This document shows positions 34,021 through 42,754 of a stretch of DNA of 64,000 nucleotides, one piece after another. The translations under genes and the position numbers were made by a program. The notes beneath the pieces are model-generated. The model was not told the origin of the DNA, searched no databases, and saw nothing but the letters and a program-made list of their open reading frames with translations. How positions within the stretch are numbered: position 1 is the first letter of the stretch; every line of letters starts with the position of its first letter. Source of the stretch: Prevotella sp. oral taxon 475 (GTDB lineage Bacteria; Bacteroidota; Bacteroidia; Bacteroidales; Bacteroidaceae). The stretch lies in the NCBI RefSeq assembly GCF_018127805.1, contig NZ_CP072334.1:1218001-1282000 (forward strand), written 5' to 3'.

Positions 34021-34352
34021 GAACGACCGCTGGGTGTCAGGGAAGCTTTCTGAAATGTTCAGAACGGCCGCTGGGTGTCAGGGAAGCTTTCTGAAATGTT
34101 CAGAACGGCCGCTGGGTGCCAGGGAAGCTTTCTGAAATGTTCAGAACGGCCGCTGGGTGCCAGGGAAGCCTTCTGAAATGTTCAGAACGGCCGCTGGGTG
34201 TCAGGGAAGCTTTCTGAAATGTTCAGAACGGCCGCTGGGTGCCAGGGAAGCTTTCTGAAATGTTCAGAACGGCCGCTGGGTGTCAGGGAAGCTTTCTGAA
34301 ATGTTCAGAACGGCCGCTGGGTGCCAGGGAGGCTTTCTGAAATGTTCAGAAC
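34021..34352 (+). repeat. 41-bp tandem repeat array with TTCTGAA/TTCAGAA dyad
   Basis: Eight units; the GAACG start recurs at 34021, 34062 and so on to 34349 in exact 41-bp steps. Each unit junction holds TTCTGAA-ATG-TTCAGAA, a perfect 7-bp dyad. Units differ by one or two bases. The rest of 33932-34517 has a terminator and no gene. Confidence 0.95.
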
Positions 34353-34460
34353 GATCGTGGAGATCCGTGGATGATTTTCCGCAGCGGGGAAACCTCCTCG
34401 TCAACTCAACAGACCCCTCACCCCCTAACTTCGGAGGCTCGGCTTCATTGATGGAACGAA

Positions 34461-34497
34461 AACATCCCGACCAACCTCTGTGGCTCGTCGGGATGTT
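34461..34497 (-). terminator. Terminator of the phosphosugar mutase gene
   Basis: AACATCCCGAC (34461-34471) pairs with GTCGGGATGTT (34487-34497), followed on the minus strand by TTTCG. It is 20 bp past the mutase stop. Confidence 0.7.
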
Positions 34498-34517
34498 GTG
34501 ATGTGAAGGGATGGGGC

Positions 34518-36263
34518 TTAGAGTCCAAAAGACTGCTTGATGGCCTCGATTTTCTCGTCGGCCTCGCGCATACAACGTTCGTAGCAGCCGGCGCATTTCA
34601 TTTCGCCTTTCACTTCAATGTAGAACTTGATCTTGGGCTCTGTACCCGATGGGCGTACCGACACTTTCGTTCCGTCTTCACAGAACCATTGTAACACGTC
34701 GCTCGTCTCGGGCATATCGATGATCGACTCTTTGCCGTTGCCGTCGATCTGAATCAATCTTTTGTAGTCTTTGAATGCGACTACTCTCGAACCGGCAATC
34801 TCGAAAGGCGGATTCTTCCGGAAACGCTGCATCATGGCCTTGATCTCGTCGGCTCCGCTCTTGCCGGGTTTCACCACGTTGATGGTGAATTCTCTCGAAA
34901 ATCCATACTCGAGATAGATGTCCATGAGCAGAGTGTAGAGCGTCTTACCCTGATCTTTGGCGTAGGCGCAGATCTCGGCCAGCAGCGAGCAGGCCGAGAC
35001 GGCATCTTTGTCGCGCACGAAGTCTTGCGCCATAAAGCCGTAGCTCTCTTCGCCGCCGCCGATGAATTTCTGTTTCCCTTCCGACTTGCGAATTTCATTG
35101 GCTATCCATTTGAAACCCGTGTAGCAGTCGCGCATCTCGATGTGATTTCTGTCGGCGATTTTTTTGATCACCTCCGTGGTGACGATGGTCTTGACAATAA
35201 AATCGTTGGGCTGCATCTGACCTGTCCGGATGCGGTTGGTGATGATGTAGTAGAGGAAGAGCAGGCAGGTTTGGTTACCGTTGATGAGCACCCATTCGCC
35301 CCGGTCGTTCTTGCAGGCCATGCCCACACGATCGGCATCGGGGTCGGAAGCCATCACGATGTCGGCATCGATGGCCTTGGCATCGCGCAGAGCCAGGGTG
35401 AGAGCCTCTCCGTTTTCGGGGTTCGGACTGACCACCGTGGGGAAGTCGCCGCTGCGTTCCATCTGTTCCTTCACGCAGTGCACATTCTCAAATCCCCATA
35501 GCTTCAGTGAACGCGGAATCAGCATCATACCCGTTCCATGCAGCGGCGTGTAGACGATTTTGAGGTCTTTCTGCCGTTCGATGACGGCAGGGTCGATGCT
35601 CACCGTCTTCACCTTGTCGAGGTAAATCTTGTCGATTTCTTCGCCGATGAGTTGAATCAGTGCCGGATTGCCCTCGAATTGTACGTCGGAAACCTTCACC
35701 CGGTTCACCTCATCGATAATTCCCCTATCGTGTGGAGCCAATACCTGCGCACCGTCTTCCCAGTAAGCCTTGTAGCCGTTGTATTCTTTGGGATTGTGAC
35801 TGGCCGTAATGTTCACGCCGCTCTGACAACCGAAGTGGCGAATGGCAAACGAACACTCCGGCGTGGGGCGCATATCGTCGAAGAGATACACCTTGATACC
35901 GTTGGCCGAGAAGATGTTGGCCACGGTCTCGGCAAACAACCGACTATTGTTGCGGCAGTCGTGACAAACGACCACCGAGAGGGCTGTCTCCTGCGGAAAG
36001 GCTTTCTTCAGATAGTTGGCTAGTCCTTGCGTAGCCATGCCCACGGTGTAGATATTCATTCGGTTGCTGCCCACGCCCATGATACCGCGAAGTCCGCCCG
36101 TACCGAACTCCAAATCCTTGTAAAAAGCTTCGATCAGCGGACCTTTGTCGTCGCTGCTCATCATTTCTTTCACGGCAGTCCGGGTTTGTTCGTCAAACTC
36201 CGGAGTCAGCCAATGCTCGGCTTTTGCCTCGCACTGTGCAATCAGTTCAGTGTTATTTTCCAT
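34518..36263 (-). CDS. Phospho-sugar mutase (phosphoglucomutase/phosphomannomutase)
   Basis: A 581-residue protein of the alpha-D-phosphohexomutase superfamily. Domain 1 has the active-site ITASHNPKEYNGYK (phosphoserine in TASHN), domain 2 the metal-binding MASDPDADRVG, domain 3 GGGEESYGF, and domain 4 the phosphate-binding RPSGTEPKIKFY near the C-terminus. It interconverts hexose 1- and 6-phosphates for glycan and nucleotide-sugar synthesis in the cytoplasm. Length is typical of the long bacterial type. A -7 element (TAATTTTG, minus strand, 36357-36364) lies 94 bp upstream. Glucose versus mannose preference cannot be read reliably. Confidence 0.92.
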   Translation of the reverse strand: MENNTELIAQCEAKAEHWLTPEFDEQTRTAVKEMMSSDDKGPLIEAFYKDLEFGTGGLRGIMGVGSNRMNIYTVGMATQGLANYLKKAFPQETALSVVVCHDCRNNSRLFAETVANIFSANGIKVYLFDDMRPTPECSFAIRHFGCQSGVNITASHNPKEYNGYKAYWEDGAQVLAPHDRGIIDEVNRVKVSDVQFEGNPALIQLIGEEIDKIYLDKVKTVSIDPAVIERQKDLKIVYTPLHGTGMMLIPRSLKLWGFENVHCVKEQMERSGDFPTVVSPNPENGEALTLALRDAKAIDADIVMASDPDADRVGMACKNDRGEWVLINGNQTCLLFLYYIITNRIRTGQMQPNDFIVKTIVTTEVIKKIADRNHIEMRDCYTGFKWIANEIRKSEGKQKFIGGGEESYGFMAQDFVRDKDAVSACSLLAEICAYAKDQGKTLYTLLMDIYLEYGFSREFTINVVKPGKSGADEIKAMMQRFRKNPPFEIAGSRVVAFKDYKRLIQIDGNGKESIIDMPETSDVLQWFCEDGTKVSVRPSGTEPKIKFYIEVKGEMKCAGCYERCMREADEKIEAIKQSFGL

Positions 36264-36436
36264 AATTTGTTATTGTTGAAAATGAATGTCTTACTTGAGT
36301 CTTTTCAGTTTCGATAGCCCTCTTCCGAGGCCTTTTGTCTCGGAGTCTCAGCTTCGCAAAATTAATAAAATAAATCAGCAATCGTTCTCTCCGCCTCCTT
36401 AATTTCAGAAAAAAGCCCGTAGACGAGGTCTTCCGT

Positions 36437-36467
36437 TTGACTTTCCGGTTTTTTTTCGCTACATTTG
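36437..36467 (+). promoter_or_regulatory. Promoter of the DUF4491-rlmH pair
   Basis: TTG (36437-36439), 20 bp, TACATTTG (36460-36467); ATG 41 bp downstream. Confidence 0.7.
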
Positions 36468-36507
36468 CAACTTAATTTTATTCGATTCATTTAACAACTC
36501 ATCTGCA

Positions 36508-36837
36508 ATGGAATTGTATTTTACAGGTATCATCATCGCCGTAAGCACCTTCTTGATTATCGGGATTTTTCATCCCATCGTTATTAAAGTGGAATATTAT
36601 TGGGGAACTCGTCCCTGGTGGGGATTCCTTTTATTAGGACTCGTGTGCATCGCAACAGCCGTTTGCATTGCCAACGTTATCGTCTCGTCTGTCTTGGGCG
36701 TGGTGGGAGCATCATTTCTTTGGTCGATCGGCGAACTCATTGAACAGAAAAAGCGAGTGGAACGTGGCTGGTTCCCTATGAATCCCAAGCGAAAGGCAGC
36801 CTACCAAACCAAAGACGAAGAACAAAAAACAGTATGA
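36508..36837 (+). CDS. DUF4491 family small membrane protein
   Basis: A 109-residue protein with three hydrophobic segments: about residues 4-24, 40-60 and 58-75, and a polar C-terminus (FPMNPKRKAAYQTKDEEQ). It matches the small DUF4491 family seen in Bacteroidetes; function unknown. Its stop overlaps the ATG of rlmH by 4 bp (ATGA), so the two are translationally coupled. Confidence 0.8.
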   Translation: MELYFTGIIIAVSTFLIIGIFHPIVIKVEYYWGTRPWWGFLLLGLVCIATAVCIANVIVSSVLGVVGASFLWSIGELIEQKKRVERGWFPMNPKRKAAYQTKDEEQKTV

Positions 36838-37307
36838 AGGTAGAACTGATACTCGTGGGAAAGACCACGAGTAAGATTTTTTCAGAGGGCATCGACCTTT
36901 ATTCTGCACGCATCAACCATTATATGCCGTTTGCCGTAACGGTGATTCCCGAACTGAAAAACACGAAAAGTCTAAGCGAAAGTCAGCAAAAGGCAGCCGA
37001 GGGCGAACTGTTGCTGAAGCGATGGCAGGCAGACGATTGGGTGGTTCTGCTCGACGAGGATGGAAAAGAACTGCGCAGCCTTGAGTTTGCCTCATGGATG
37101 GAGCGCAAGAGGCAGGTATTGCGTCGGTTAGTTTTTGTGATCGGCGGTCCTTACGGTTTCTCTTCTGCGGTTGAACAGCGGGCTAACGAGAAGCTGAGCC
37201 TTTCCAAAATGACTTTCTCTCATCAGATGGTACGACTCATTTTCACGGAGCAGCTGTATCGGGCGTGCACCATTCTCAAAGGCGAACCTTACCATCACGA
37301 GGGCTAA
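36834..37307 (+). CDS. rlmH: 23S rRNA (pseudouridine1915-N3)-methyltransferase RlmH
   Basis: A 157-residue SPOUT-class methyltransferase of the usual length. The knot region FVIGGPYGFSSAV (about 100-113) binds S-adenosylmethionine, and LSLSKMTFSHQMVRLIFTEQLYRA near the C-terminus is a family hallmark. It methylates pseudouridine 1915 of 23S rRNA in the 70S ribosome. It starts within the stop of DUF4491 and is followed by a terminator shared with tRNA-His. Confidence 0.95.
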   Translation: MKVELILVGKTTSKIFSEGIDLYSARINHYMPFAVTVIPELKNTKSLSESQQKAAEGELLLKRWQADDWVVLLDEDGKELRSLEFASWMERKRQVLRRLVFVIGGPYGFSSAVEQRANEKLSLSKMTFSHQMVRLIFTEQLYRACTILKGEPYHHEG

Positions 37308-37380
37308 GGATCGAAAAAGGCGAATCCCTTTTTCCTTTTGCTCTTCACTCTTTCCTCCTTTTTTCTTTTATAAATATAAC

Positions 37381-37414
37381 AAAAGCGGATGCGCCTATTG
37401 ACGCATCCGCTTTT
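37381..37414. terminator. Bidirectional terminator for rlmH and tRNA-His
   Basis: AAAAGCGGATGCG (37381-37393) and CGCATCCGCTTTT (37402-37414): 13-bp perfect stem with A/T tracts on both sides. Confidence 0.85.
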
Positions 37415-37418
37415 GTTG

Positions 37419-37493
37419 GGTGGCTAGTCGGGTTCGAACCGACGACATTCAGAACCACAATCTGACGCTCTAACCAACTGAACTATAGCCACC
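37419..37493 (-). tRNA. tRNA-His, anticodon GTG
   Basis: On the minus strand the 75-nt sequence starts with G-GTGGCTA and ends TAGCCAC-C, giving a 7-bp acceptor plus the extra G-1:C73 pair specific to tRNA-His. The anticodon loop reads CAGATTGTGGTTCTG with GTG at the centre; the T-arm has GGTTCGAACC. No CCA is encoded. Confidence 0.93.
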
Positions 37494-37595
37494 GTTTAGA
37501 AGTTCATTATCTGAATTCGCTTGCAAAGGTATTGTTTTTGCCCGATACCTGCAAATTTTCAGATGTCTTTTTGTGTGAAAGTCTATTTTATCGAC

Positions 37596-38066
37596 CTACT
37601 TCTTGCTGCGAATCTCGGCCAAAGCCTTCACCCAATCGGTGTCCAAGGAGAACTGTGTAAGATAGTTGGGATTGTCATAATAGCTCAAAACCAACTCTTT
37701 ATCCATGTCGTTAAAACGGCTGTTATTGATGGATGCCTCCCGAAAGCGGGTCATCACCTTTTCTTTATCGGCCTTTTTCCGAGCTTCTGTCAGCCGGCGC
37801 ATGAAAAGATTCACAAAGTCGTACATGGCATAAGCCTGCACATCCAGCACCCGAACGCTACTGTCGGGCATCTGTTCTTTGGTTTTCATCGCCATATAAT
37901 TTAGTTCGTCCACCTTGAACGTGGCCACTTTTCTTGCATCTAAGCTCTTGTTCTTGTCGGCGGCAACCTTCCTCGAGAGGCGCAAAATTTCTTGATATAC
38001 TTCCTGGGCGGGTGCCGTGAGTGAAAGACCACACAGCATCAGAGCCGTTAAAAAAATCTTTTTCAT
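37596..38066 (-). CDS. Secreted hypothetical protein
   Basis: A 156-residue protein with a clear signal peptide (MKKIFLTALMLCGLSLTAPAQ, cleavage near APA-QE) and a mostly helical, charged mature part (RRLTEARKKADKEKVMTRFREA). No motif I recognise. It follows ruvC in the same direction (25 bp), closing the minus-strand set DUF3298, rsmG, MBL hydrolase, ruvC. Similar short secreted helical proteins occur in Prevotella-like genomes, but no function is inferred. Confidence 0.75.
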   Translation of the reverse strand: MKKIFLTALMLCGLSLTAPAQEVYQEILRLSRKVAADKNKSLDARKVATFKVDELNYMAMKTKEQMPDSSVRVLDVQAYAMYDFVNLFMRRLTEARKKADKEKVMTRFREASINNSRFNDMDKELVLSYYDNPNYLTQFSLDTDWVKALAEIRSKK

Positions 38067-38091
38067 TATCTGTCTTGTTGATTCCTGTTGT

Positions 38092-38664
38092 CTATTTTGC
38101 TGCTATGCGATTCTGATTCCTACTGACGAAGTCTTTCCAACCGCGATATTTGGTGTCGGTTTCGGGTCTTCCCATCTGCAAGAAGTGGCAATAGGCGGCC
38201 CCGAGTGCGTCGGTGGCATCCATGAATCTGGGCATCTCCTCTTCGTTCAGGTGTAATAGGCGTTTCAGCATACCGGCCACCTGCTCTTTGGAAGCCTGTC
38301 CCTGTCCAGTGATGGCCATCTTTATTTTCAGCGGAGCATACTCGTGTATGGGAATATCTCGGTGAATAGCCGCGGCAATAGCCACGCCTTGAGCTCGCCC
38401 CAGCTTCAACATTGACTGCACGTTTTTGCCGAAAAAGGGGGCTTCTATGGCCAGTTCGTCGGGCAGATAAGCATCGATGATGCCTGTCACCCGTTCGAAG
38501 ATATGACCCAGTCGCAGGTAAGCGTCGCCCACTTTTCGCAAATCGATAATGCCCATGGCCACCATCGATGCCTTTTTTCCCACCACTTTGATGACACCAT
38601 AGCCCATTACGTTGGTTCCGGGGTCGATGCCGAGAATGATTTTCTCTGTTTCTGTTTGCGCCAT
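38092..38664 (-). CDS. ruvC: Holliday junction resolvase RuvC
   Basis: A 190-residue RNase H-fold nuclease. [16 protein letters not shown] (Asp14) opens the protein, [23 protein letters not shown] carries the catalytic Glu, and the C-terminal [13 protein letters not shown] supplies the last acidic residues. It cuts four-way junctions with RuvAB during recombination repair. It follows an MBL hydrolase (97 bp) and precedes a secreted protein. Confidence 0.95.
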   Translation of the reverse strand: MAQTETEKIILGIDPGTNVMGYGVIKVVGKKASMVAMGIIDLRKVGDAYLRLGHIFERVTGIIDAYLPDELAIEAPFFGKNVQSMLKLGRAQGVAIAAAIHRDIPIHEYAPLKIKMAITGQGQASKEQVAGMLKRLLHLNEEEMPRFMDATDALGAAYCHFLQMGRPETDTKYRGWKDFVSRNQNRIAAK

Positions 38665-38761
38665 CTGATGGTTTTCTCTTTTTATTTAGGAGTTAAGGAG
38701 TGAGAGGAGTGAAAGGAGTTAAGACGATCGCCTTGTTCTTTTTCTCCTCGGCATTTCGTCT

Positions 38762-39406
38762 TTATCGCTCCATATAAGGGTTATGGGCCAGTTCCTCGCC
38801 GATGGTTGTGGCCTCTCCATGTCCAGGAAACACCTGTGTTTGGTCGGGCAGTTGCGAGAGAAACCGGATGCTTTGAATCATTTTGAACATGCTTCCGCCC
38901 TCTAAGTCCACCCTTCCGATGGAGCCTTTGAAGAGCGTATCGCCCGAGAAAGCCACGTTTTCTTCTTGGCAATAGAACACACAGCTCCCCTCGGTATGGC
39001 CCGGCGTGGGGATGATGGTGAACCGATGGTGTCCGAACGAGATAACATCGGTCTCGTCGAAATAGCGTTCCACGGGCGGGAGGTTGTCGTTCAGCTTCAT
39101 GTGCAACAAAAATTCGGCCTGTTCGGGCAGTTTTTCCATTAGATAACGGTCTGCTGCCGAGACCTCGGGTTTCAGTCCGAAGGCCTCGAAAAGAGCTCCA
39201 TTGCCCATGTTATGGTCGATGTGCGCGTGTGTGGCTACCAAGTGTTTGGGTACCAATTGGTGAAGGTCGATATAGTTGACAATCGCCTCGCGTTCTTCCT
39301 TATAAAAGGCACCGCAGTCGATGATGATGCATTCTCGGCTGTCGTCTGCCACCACGTAGCAGTTTTCTTGCAGCATGTTGCACACAAATTTCTGAATCTG
39401 TAGCAT
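38762..39406 (-). CDS. MBL fold metallo-hydrolase (glyoxalase II-like)
   Basis: A 214-residue metallo-beta-lactamase-fold protein: THAHIDHNMG (HxHxDH zinc site), PTPGHTEGSCVFY with the next His, SGDTLF with the bridging Asp, and FPGHGEATT with the last His. It resembles the short YcbL-type glyoxalase II-like hydrolases. Substrate is unproved. It is 8 bp after rsmG in the same direction. Confidence 0.9.
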   Translation of the reverse strand: MLQIQKFVCNMLQENCYVVADDSRECIIIDCGAFYKEEREAIVNYIDLHQLVPKHLVATHAHIDHNMGNGALFEAFGLKPEVSAADRYLMEKLPEQAEFLLHMKLNDNLPPVERYFDETDVISFGHHRFTIIPTPGHTEGSCVFYCQEENVAFSGDTLFKGSIGRVDLEGGSMFKMIQSIRFLSQLPDQTQVFPGHGEATTIGEELAHNPYMER

Positions 39407-39414
39407 CGTTTTTT

Positions 39415-40044
39415 TTATTTTGTTGTGATGGGAACATAAACCACCTGTTTCTCTCTGAACCAGTTTTCATCGAACCAGTTGTTCACTTTCGTCACGTCGG
39501 CCACCTTGCGAAACATCCTCATTTCGTGTTGCAGGTCGCCGCCTTTGAGGCAAATCACCCCGTTGGGAAGTGAGTTTTGCTGATGTGAAGAGATGTTTTT
39601 GCGCACAATTTTCAACAGATCGGGCAGCGGCATCACGGCTCTGCTCACCACGAAGTGGTATTTGCCCCGCTCCTCTTCGCCCGAGAGTTGTTGGGCCGTA
39701 ACATTTTCTAAGCCCAAAGCCTGTGCCACCTCTTGCGCCACTCTGATTTTCTTTGCCGTGCGGTCTATCAGTTTGAACCGGCATTGGGGAAACAGAATGG
39801 CTAAGGGGATGCCCGGAAAGCCGCCGCCTGTGCCGAAATCGAGAATCTCGGTTGTGTCTCTGAATTGGATATACTTGGCAATGGCCAACGAGTGCAACAC
39901 GTGATGCAGGTAGAGATGGTCGATATCTTTGCGCGAGACGACGTTAATTTTTTCGTTCCAATCCCGGTATAACTCATCTAACTGCTTGATTTGCTGGCGT
40001 TGAAGGTCGGTTAAATTCGGAAAATATTTCAGTATTTCTTCCAT
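39415..40044 (-). CDS. rsmG: 16S rRNA (guanine527-N7)-methyltransferase RsmG
   Basis: A 209-residue Rossmann-type methyltransferase of usual length. INVVSRKDIDHLYLHHVLHSL and EILDFGTGGGFPGIPLAI (SAM-binding motif I) identify the RsmG/GidB family, which methylates G527 of 16S rRNA. It lies 13 bp after the DUF3298 gene and 8 bp ahead of an MBL hydrolase, consistent with one transcript. Confidence 0.95.
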   Translation of the reverse strand: MEEILKYFPNLTDLQRQQIKQLDELYRDWNEKINVVSRKDIDHLYLHHVLHSLAIAKYIQFRDTTEILDFGTGGGFPGIPLAILFPQCRFKLIDRTAKKIRVAQEVAQALGLENVTAQQLSGEEERGKYHFVVSRAVMPLPDLLKIVRKNISSHQQNSLPNGVICLKGGDLQHEMRMFRKVADVTKVNNWFDENWFREKQVVYVPITTK

Positions 40045-40057
40045 CGGTATTACCTCT

Positions 40058-40855
40058 TTATTTTAAGATGCCTTTCAGTTCGCTGCGACTGATGCCCACA
40101 ACAATCTCGCCCACGGCATGAGGTGCAATCTCATCCTGACAGAACACGAAAGAGATTTCATCTTCATCGAGCGCAAAATTCTCGGGCACGTAGACATCGC
40201 CATCGGTGAAAACAGACTGTTTGGCCAGATCTTCCAGGCTCTTGGCCTTGAACCGCTCTTGAATCTTTTGCAGCAAAATCTCTTTCAACGTGGGCTCGTA
40301 GCCCGGCACGAAGACATCGGACAGGCGCAGAAGGTTGCCCGTGCGCGTGTCGATATTTCTTATCAGCGTCTGCGAAATGCCATGTGCACCGCCCGCATAG
40401 GTATAGATTCGGGCGGTATAAACAACGATGTTGTCGATCCCGTTGCGTGTGTCGGTCTGCACGTTGTATGCATACTCATAGGCCGAGGCATGTTCCCGGT
40501 CTCGCCGATACAGACTGCCGTAATCTTGATGATAGTCTGTTAGCAATCGACGGACAAAAGAATCTACCGCCGCTCTCATCTCCATCGGTTTGCGGGTAAG
40601 CGAAAAATAGTCGGGCGCGAGCAGTCCCGAGCGTAAGAGAGCTTGATTAATTATCTGTGCATTTTGGCCTTTGGCATATTGGATGTTCAGTTTCACGGTG
40701 CATTTGGGCGAGTTGCTGTCGGTCGTTAGAGCCGCCATCGTGTCTACGACCACACTGTCGAAAGTCAATCCGTCGGTCTTTGCCGTTCTCGTCGACCTGT
40801 TGCCGCAGGCGTAGAAAGTAAGAAATAGGATGGAAGCAAGAAGAAATCCTCTCAT
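40058..40855 (-). CDS. DUF3298 domain lipoprotein
   Basis: A 265-residue protein with a lipobox TFYAC (Cys17). The middle and C-terminal parts match the DUF4163/DUF3298 (RsiV-like) layout: VYTARIYTYAGGAHGISQT followed by RNIDTRTGNLLRLSDVFVPGYEPTL and ALDEDEISFVFCQDEIAPHAVGEIVV. RsiV-type domains bind lysozyme in Gram-positive bacteria, but most Bacteroidetes members are uncharacterised lipoproteins. It is the first gene of the operon; TAACTTTG (minus strand, 40878-40885) serves as -7 element. Confidence 0.82.
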   Translation of the reverse strand: MRGFLLASILFLTFYACGNRSTRTAKTDGLTFDSVVVDTMAALTTDSNSPKCTVKLNIQYAKGQNAQIINQALLRSGLLAPDYFSLTRKPMEMRAAVDSFVRRLLTDYHQDYGSLYRRDREHASAYEYAYNVQTDTRNGIDNIVVYTARIYTYAGGAHGISQTLIRNIDTRTGNLLRLSDVFVPGYEPTLKEILLQKIQERFKAKSLEDLAKQSVFTDGDVYVPENFALDEDEISFVFCQDEIAPHAVGEIVVGISRSELKGILK

Positions 40856-40949
40856 GTGTGTACTGTCTAATCTGGTGCAAAGTTACGAATAAAACGGTAA
40901 GAAGATAGATATTCTGTGTTAATCTCTGTCATCTGTCAGTAAAAAGGAG

Positions 40950-41060
40950 TAATTTTGCAACGACCGCAGAAGGTAGCAGGGCGGGATGCCGGTAAGGCTT
41001 GGAGAGATCAAACCCAAGCGTAGAAATACGCCTTTCTAACCAGCTGCTGTTCAATAGCTT
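40950..41060 (+). other. Unassigned region with possible small structured RNA
   Basis: A -7-like TAATTTTG (40950-40957) is followed by a GC-rich stretch with a GCGTA-GAAA-TACGC tetraloop hairpin (41018-41031) and an overlapping GCTTGG/CCAAGC pair. No gene; I could not match it to a known RNA. Confidence 0.25.
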
Positions 41061-41073
41061 ATAAAGCAATTTG

Positions 41074-41177
41074 CAAAAGCTAAGAAAATGATTTGCAAAA
41101 GCTAAGAAAACGCAATGCTATCTCTTAGCTTTTGCCACTCAAAAGCTAAGAGATGGGCATCCGAAAGCTAAGAGATG
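41074..41177 (+). repeat. 22-bp repeats, AAAGCTAAG family, copy 3
   Basis: Direct copies start at 41074, 41096, 41140 and 41162; an inverted copy (TCTCTTAGCTTTTGC) occupies 41121-41135. Direct spacing is 22 bp within each pair. Again between divergent genes. Confidence 0.9.
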
Positions 41178-41208
41178 AAAAAGAAACACCTTAAGAAGAA
41201 AAGAAGAT

Positions 41209-41862
41209 ATGGAAGAGAAAACAATCAAAAAGCGTGTCGCGCTCTTCGATTTAGACGGGGTGGTGTTTGCTACTGAAAACCTTTACAGTGTGTTTTGGGA
41301 GGATGTCTTTTCTCGGCTTCTTCCCGGACGGAGGGGCTTGGAGCAGACCATCAAAGGGCAAACGCTGACTTGGATCTACGAGAAATATTTTCCCGAAAGG
41401 CCCGATCTGCAAAGGGAGATTACCCTGGGGTTGAACCATTTTGAACAAGAAATGCCTTATTTCTACGTCAAAGGCTTTCTCGACTTCGTGCAGCAGCTGC
41501 GCCGCAACGGTGTGAAAACGGCGGTGGTGACCAGCAGTAACCTTCGGAAAATGAGACAGGTGTATAGAGAACATCCCGATTTCGAGAGCTTGTTCGATCG
41601 CATTATCACCTCCGAAGATTTTGAACACAGCAAGCCCGATCCCTCTTGCTATCTTCTCGGAGCCTCATGTTTCGACGCCCAGCCCGAAGAATGTGTCGCT
41701 TTTGAAGACAGTATCAATGGGATGAAGGCCGTTTTGGCAGCAGGCATTCCATTGGTGGGCCTCTCTACTACGCTCGCCCCGGAGGTGATAGCAGCGTATA
41801 CAAAGGTGATCATCCCCAATTTCGAGGGACAGACGTTCGAAAGCCTTGTAAAGGCCCTGTAA
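41209..41862 (+). CDS. HAD family hydrolase (beta-phosphoglucomutase-like)
   Basis: A 217-residue protein: LFDLDGVVFATE (motif I, both Asp residues), VVTSSN (motif II), HSKPDP (motif III Lys) and CVAFEDSINGMKAVLAAG (motif IV). A helical C1 cap lies between motifs I and II. The arrangement resembles the beta-phosphoglucomutase/phosphatase branch; the substrate is unknown. It starts after a set of 22-bp repeats and ends 62 bp before panB, which has its own promoter. Confidence 0.88.
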   Translation: MEEKTIKKRVALFDLDGVVFATENLYSVFWEDVFSRLLPGRRGLEQTIKGQTLTWIYEKYFPERPDLQREITLGLNHFEQEMPYFYVKGFLDFVQQLRRNGVKTAVVTSSNLRKMRQVYREHPDFESLFDRIITSEDFEHSKPDPSCYLLGASCFDAQPEECVAFEDSINGMKAVLAAGIPLVGLSTTLAPEVIAAYTKVIIPNFEGQTFESLVKAL

Positions 41863-41875
41863 AGGTGGCGGGTAT

Positions 41876-41906
41876 TTGCGGGAGTTGATAAAAAATAGTA
41901 ATTTTG
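41876..41906 (+). promoter_or_regulatory. Promoter of panB
   Basis: TTG (41876-41878), 20 bp, TAATTTTG (41899-41906); the ATG at 41925 is 18 bp downstream, which supports that start over the ATG at 41904. Confidence 0.7.
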
Positions 41907-41924
41907 CGAGCAAATCAACGCATC

Positions 41925-42746
41925 ATGGCAGGTTATTTAACAACCGATAAAAAGAAAATCACTTCCACACAATTCATCGCGATGAAGCGGGCAGGCGAGA
42001 AAATCTCGATGCTCACGGCCTACGATTACACCACGGCAGGCATTATCGACCGTGCCGGGATTGACGGCATTCTCGTGGGCGACTCGGCTTCTAACGTCAT
42101 GGCAGGCCATGCCGACACGTTGCCCATCACACTCGATGAGATGATTTATCATGCTCGCAGTGTGGCGAAAGCTGTGAAACACGCCCTCGTTGTTTGCGAT
42201 ATGCCTTTCGGAAGCTATCAAATCTCGCGCGAAGAGGGCATCCGTAATGCTGTGCGCGTGATGAAAGAGACGGGCGTAGACGCACTGAAAATAGAAGGTG
42301 GAGCAGAGATGGCCGATACGATCAAGGGTATTGTCGATGCAGGAATCCCTGTTATGGGGCATCTGGGGCTCACGCCGCAGAGTATCAACAAGCTGGGCGG
42401 TTATGGTTTAAGGGCTAAAGACGAGGCCGAAGCCGAGAGACTACTCGCCGACGCAAGGAAATTGGAGGCTGCGGGCTGCTTCGGCATCACGCTCGAAAAG
42501 GTGCCGGCTGCGCTCGCAGCAAAGGTGACCAAGACTGTTGGCTGTGCCACTATCGGCATCGGAGCGGGCAACGAAACCGACGGACAGATTCTGGTATATG
42601 CCGATATGTTGGGAATGACGCAGGCTTTTCGTCCTAAATTCTTGCGGGTGTATGCCGATTTAAGTGCTGTGATGACCGATGCCGTGGGTCATTATATTAA
42701 TGATGTGAAGACGAAAGATTTTCCCAGTGCAACGGAATCTTATTAA
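41925..42746 (+). CDS. panB: 3-methyl-2-oxobutanoate hydroxymethyltransferase PanB
   Basis: A 273-residue protein from the ATG at 41925. Recognised by ISMLTAYDYTTAGIIDRAGIDGILVGDSASNVMAGH, CDMPFGSYQIS, ALKIEGG and VMGHLGLTPQSINKLGG, which carry the metal-binding Asp and Glu residues and the catalytic Glu region. It adds a hydroxymethyl group from methylenetetrahydrofolate to ketoisovalerate, the first step toward pantothenate and CoA. An MFS transporter gene follows 8 bp later, so the two may be co-expressed. Confidence 0.95.
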   Translation: MAGYLTTDKKKITSTQFIAMKRAGEKISMLTAYDYTTAGIIDRAGIDGILVGDSASNVMAGHADTLPITLDEMIYHARSVAKAVKHALVVCDMPFGSYQISREEGIRNAVRVMKETGVDALKIEGGAEMADTIKGIVDAGIPVMGHLGLTPQSINKLGGYGLRAKDEAEAERLLADARKLEAAGCFGITLEKVPAALAAKVTKTVGCATIGIGAGNETDGQILVYADMLGMTQAFRPKFLRVYADLSAVMTDAVGHYINDVKTKDFPSATESY

Positions 42747-42754
42747 ATAAAGGT

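Noticed and set aside
40950-41060. SRP or RNase P RNA
   Set aside because: The AGAAGGTAGCAG word recalls the SRP core, but the 5' half of the hairpin is missing and no RNase P motifs are present.
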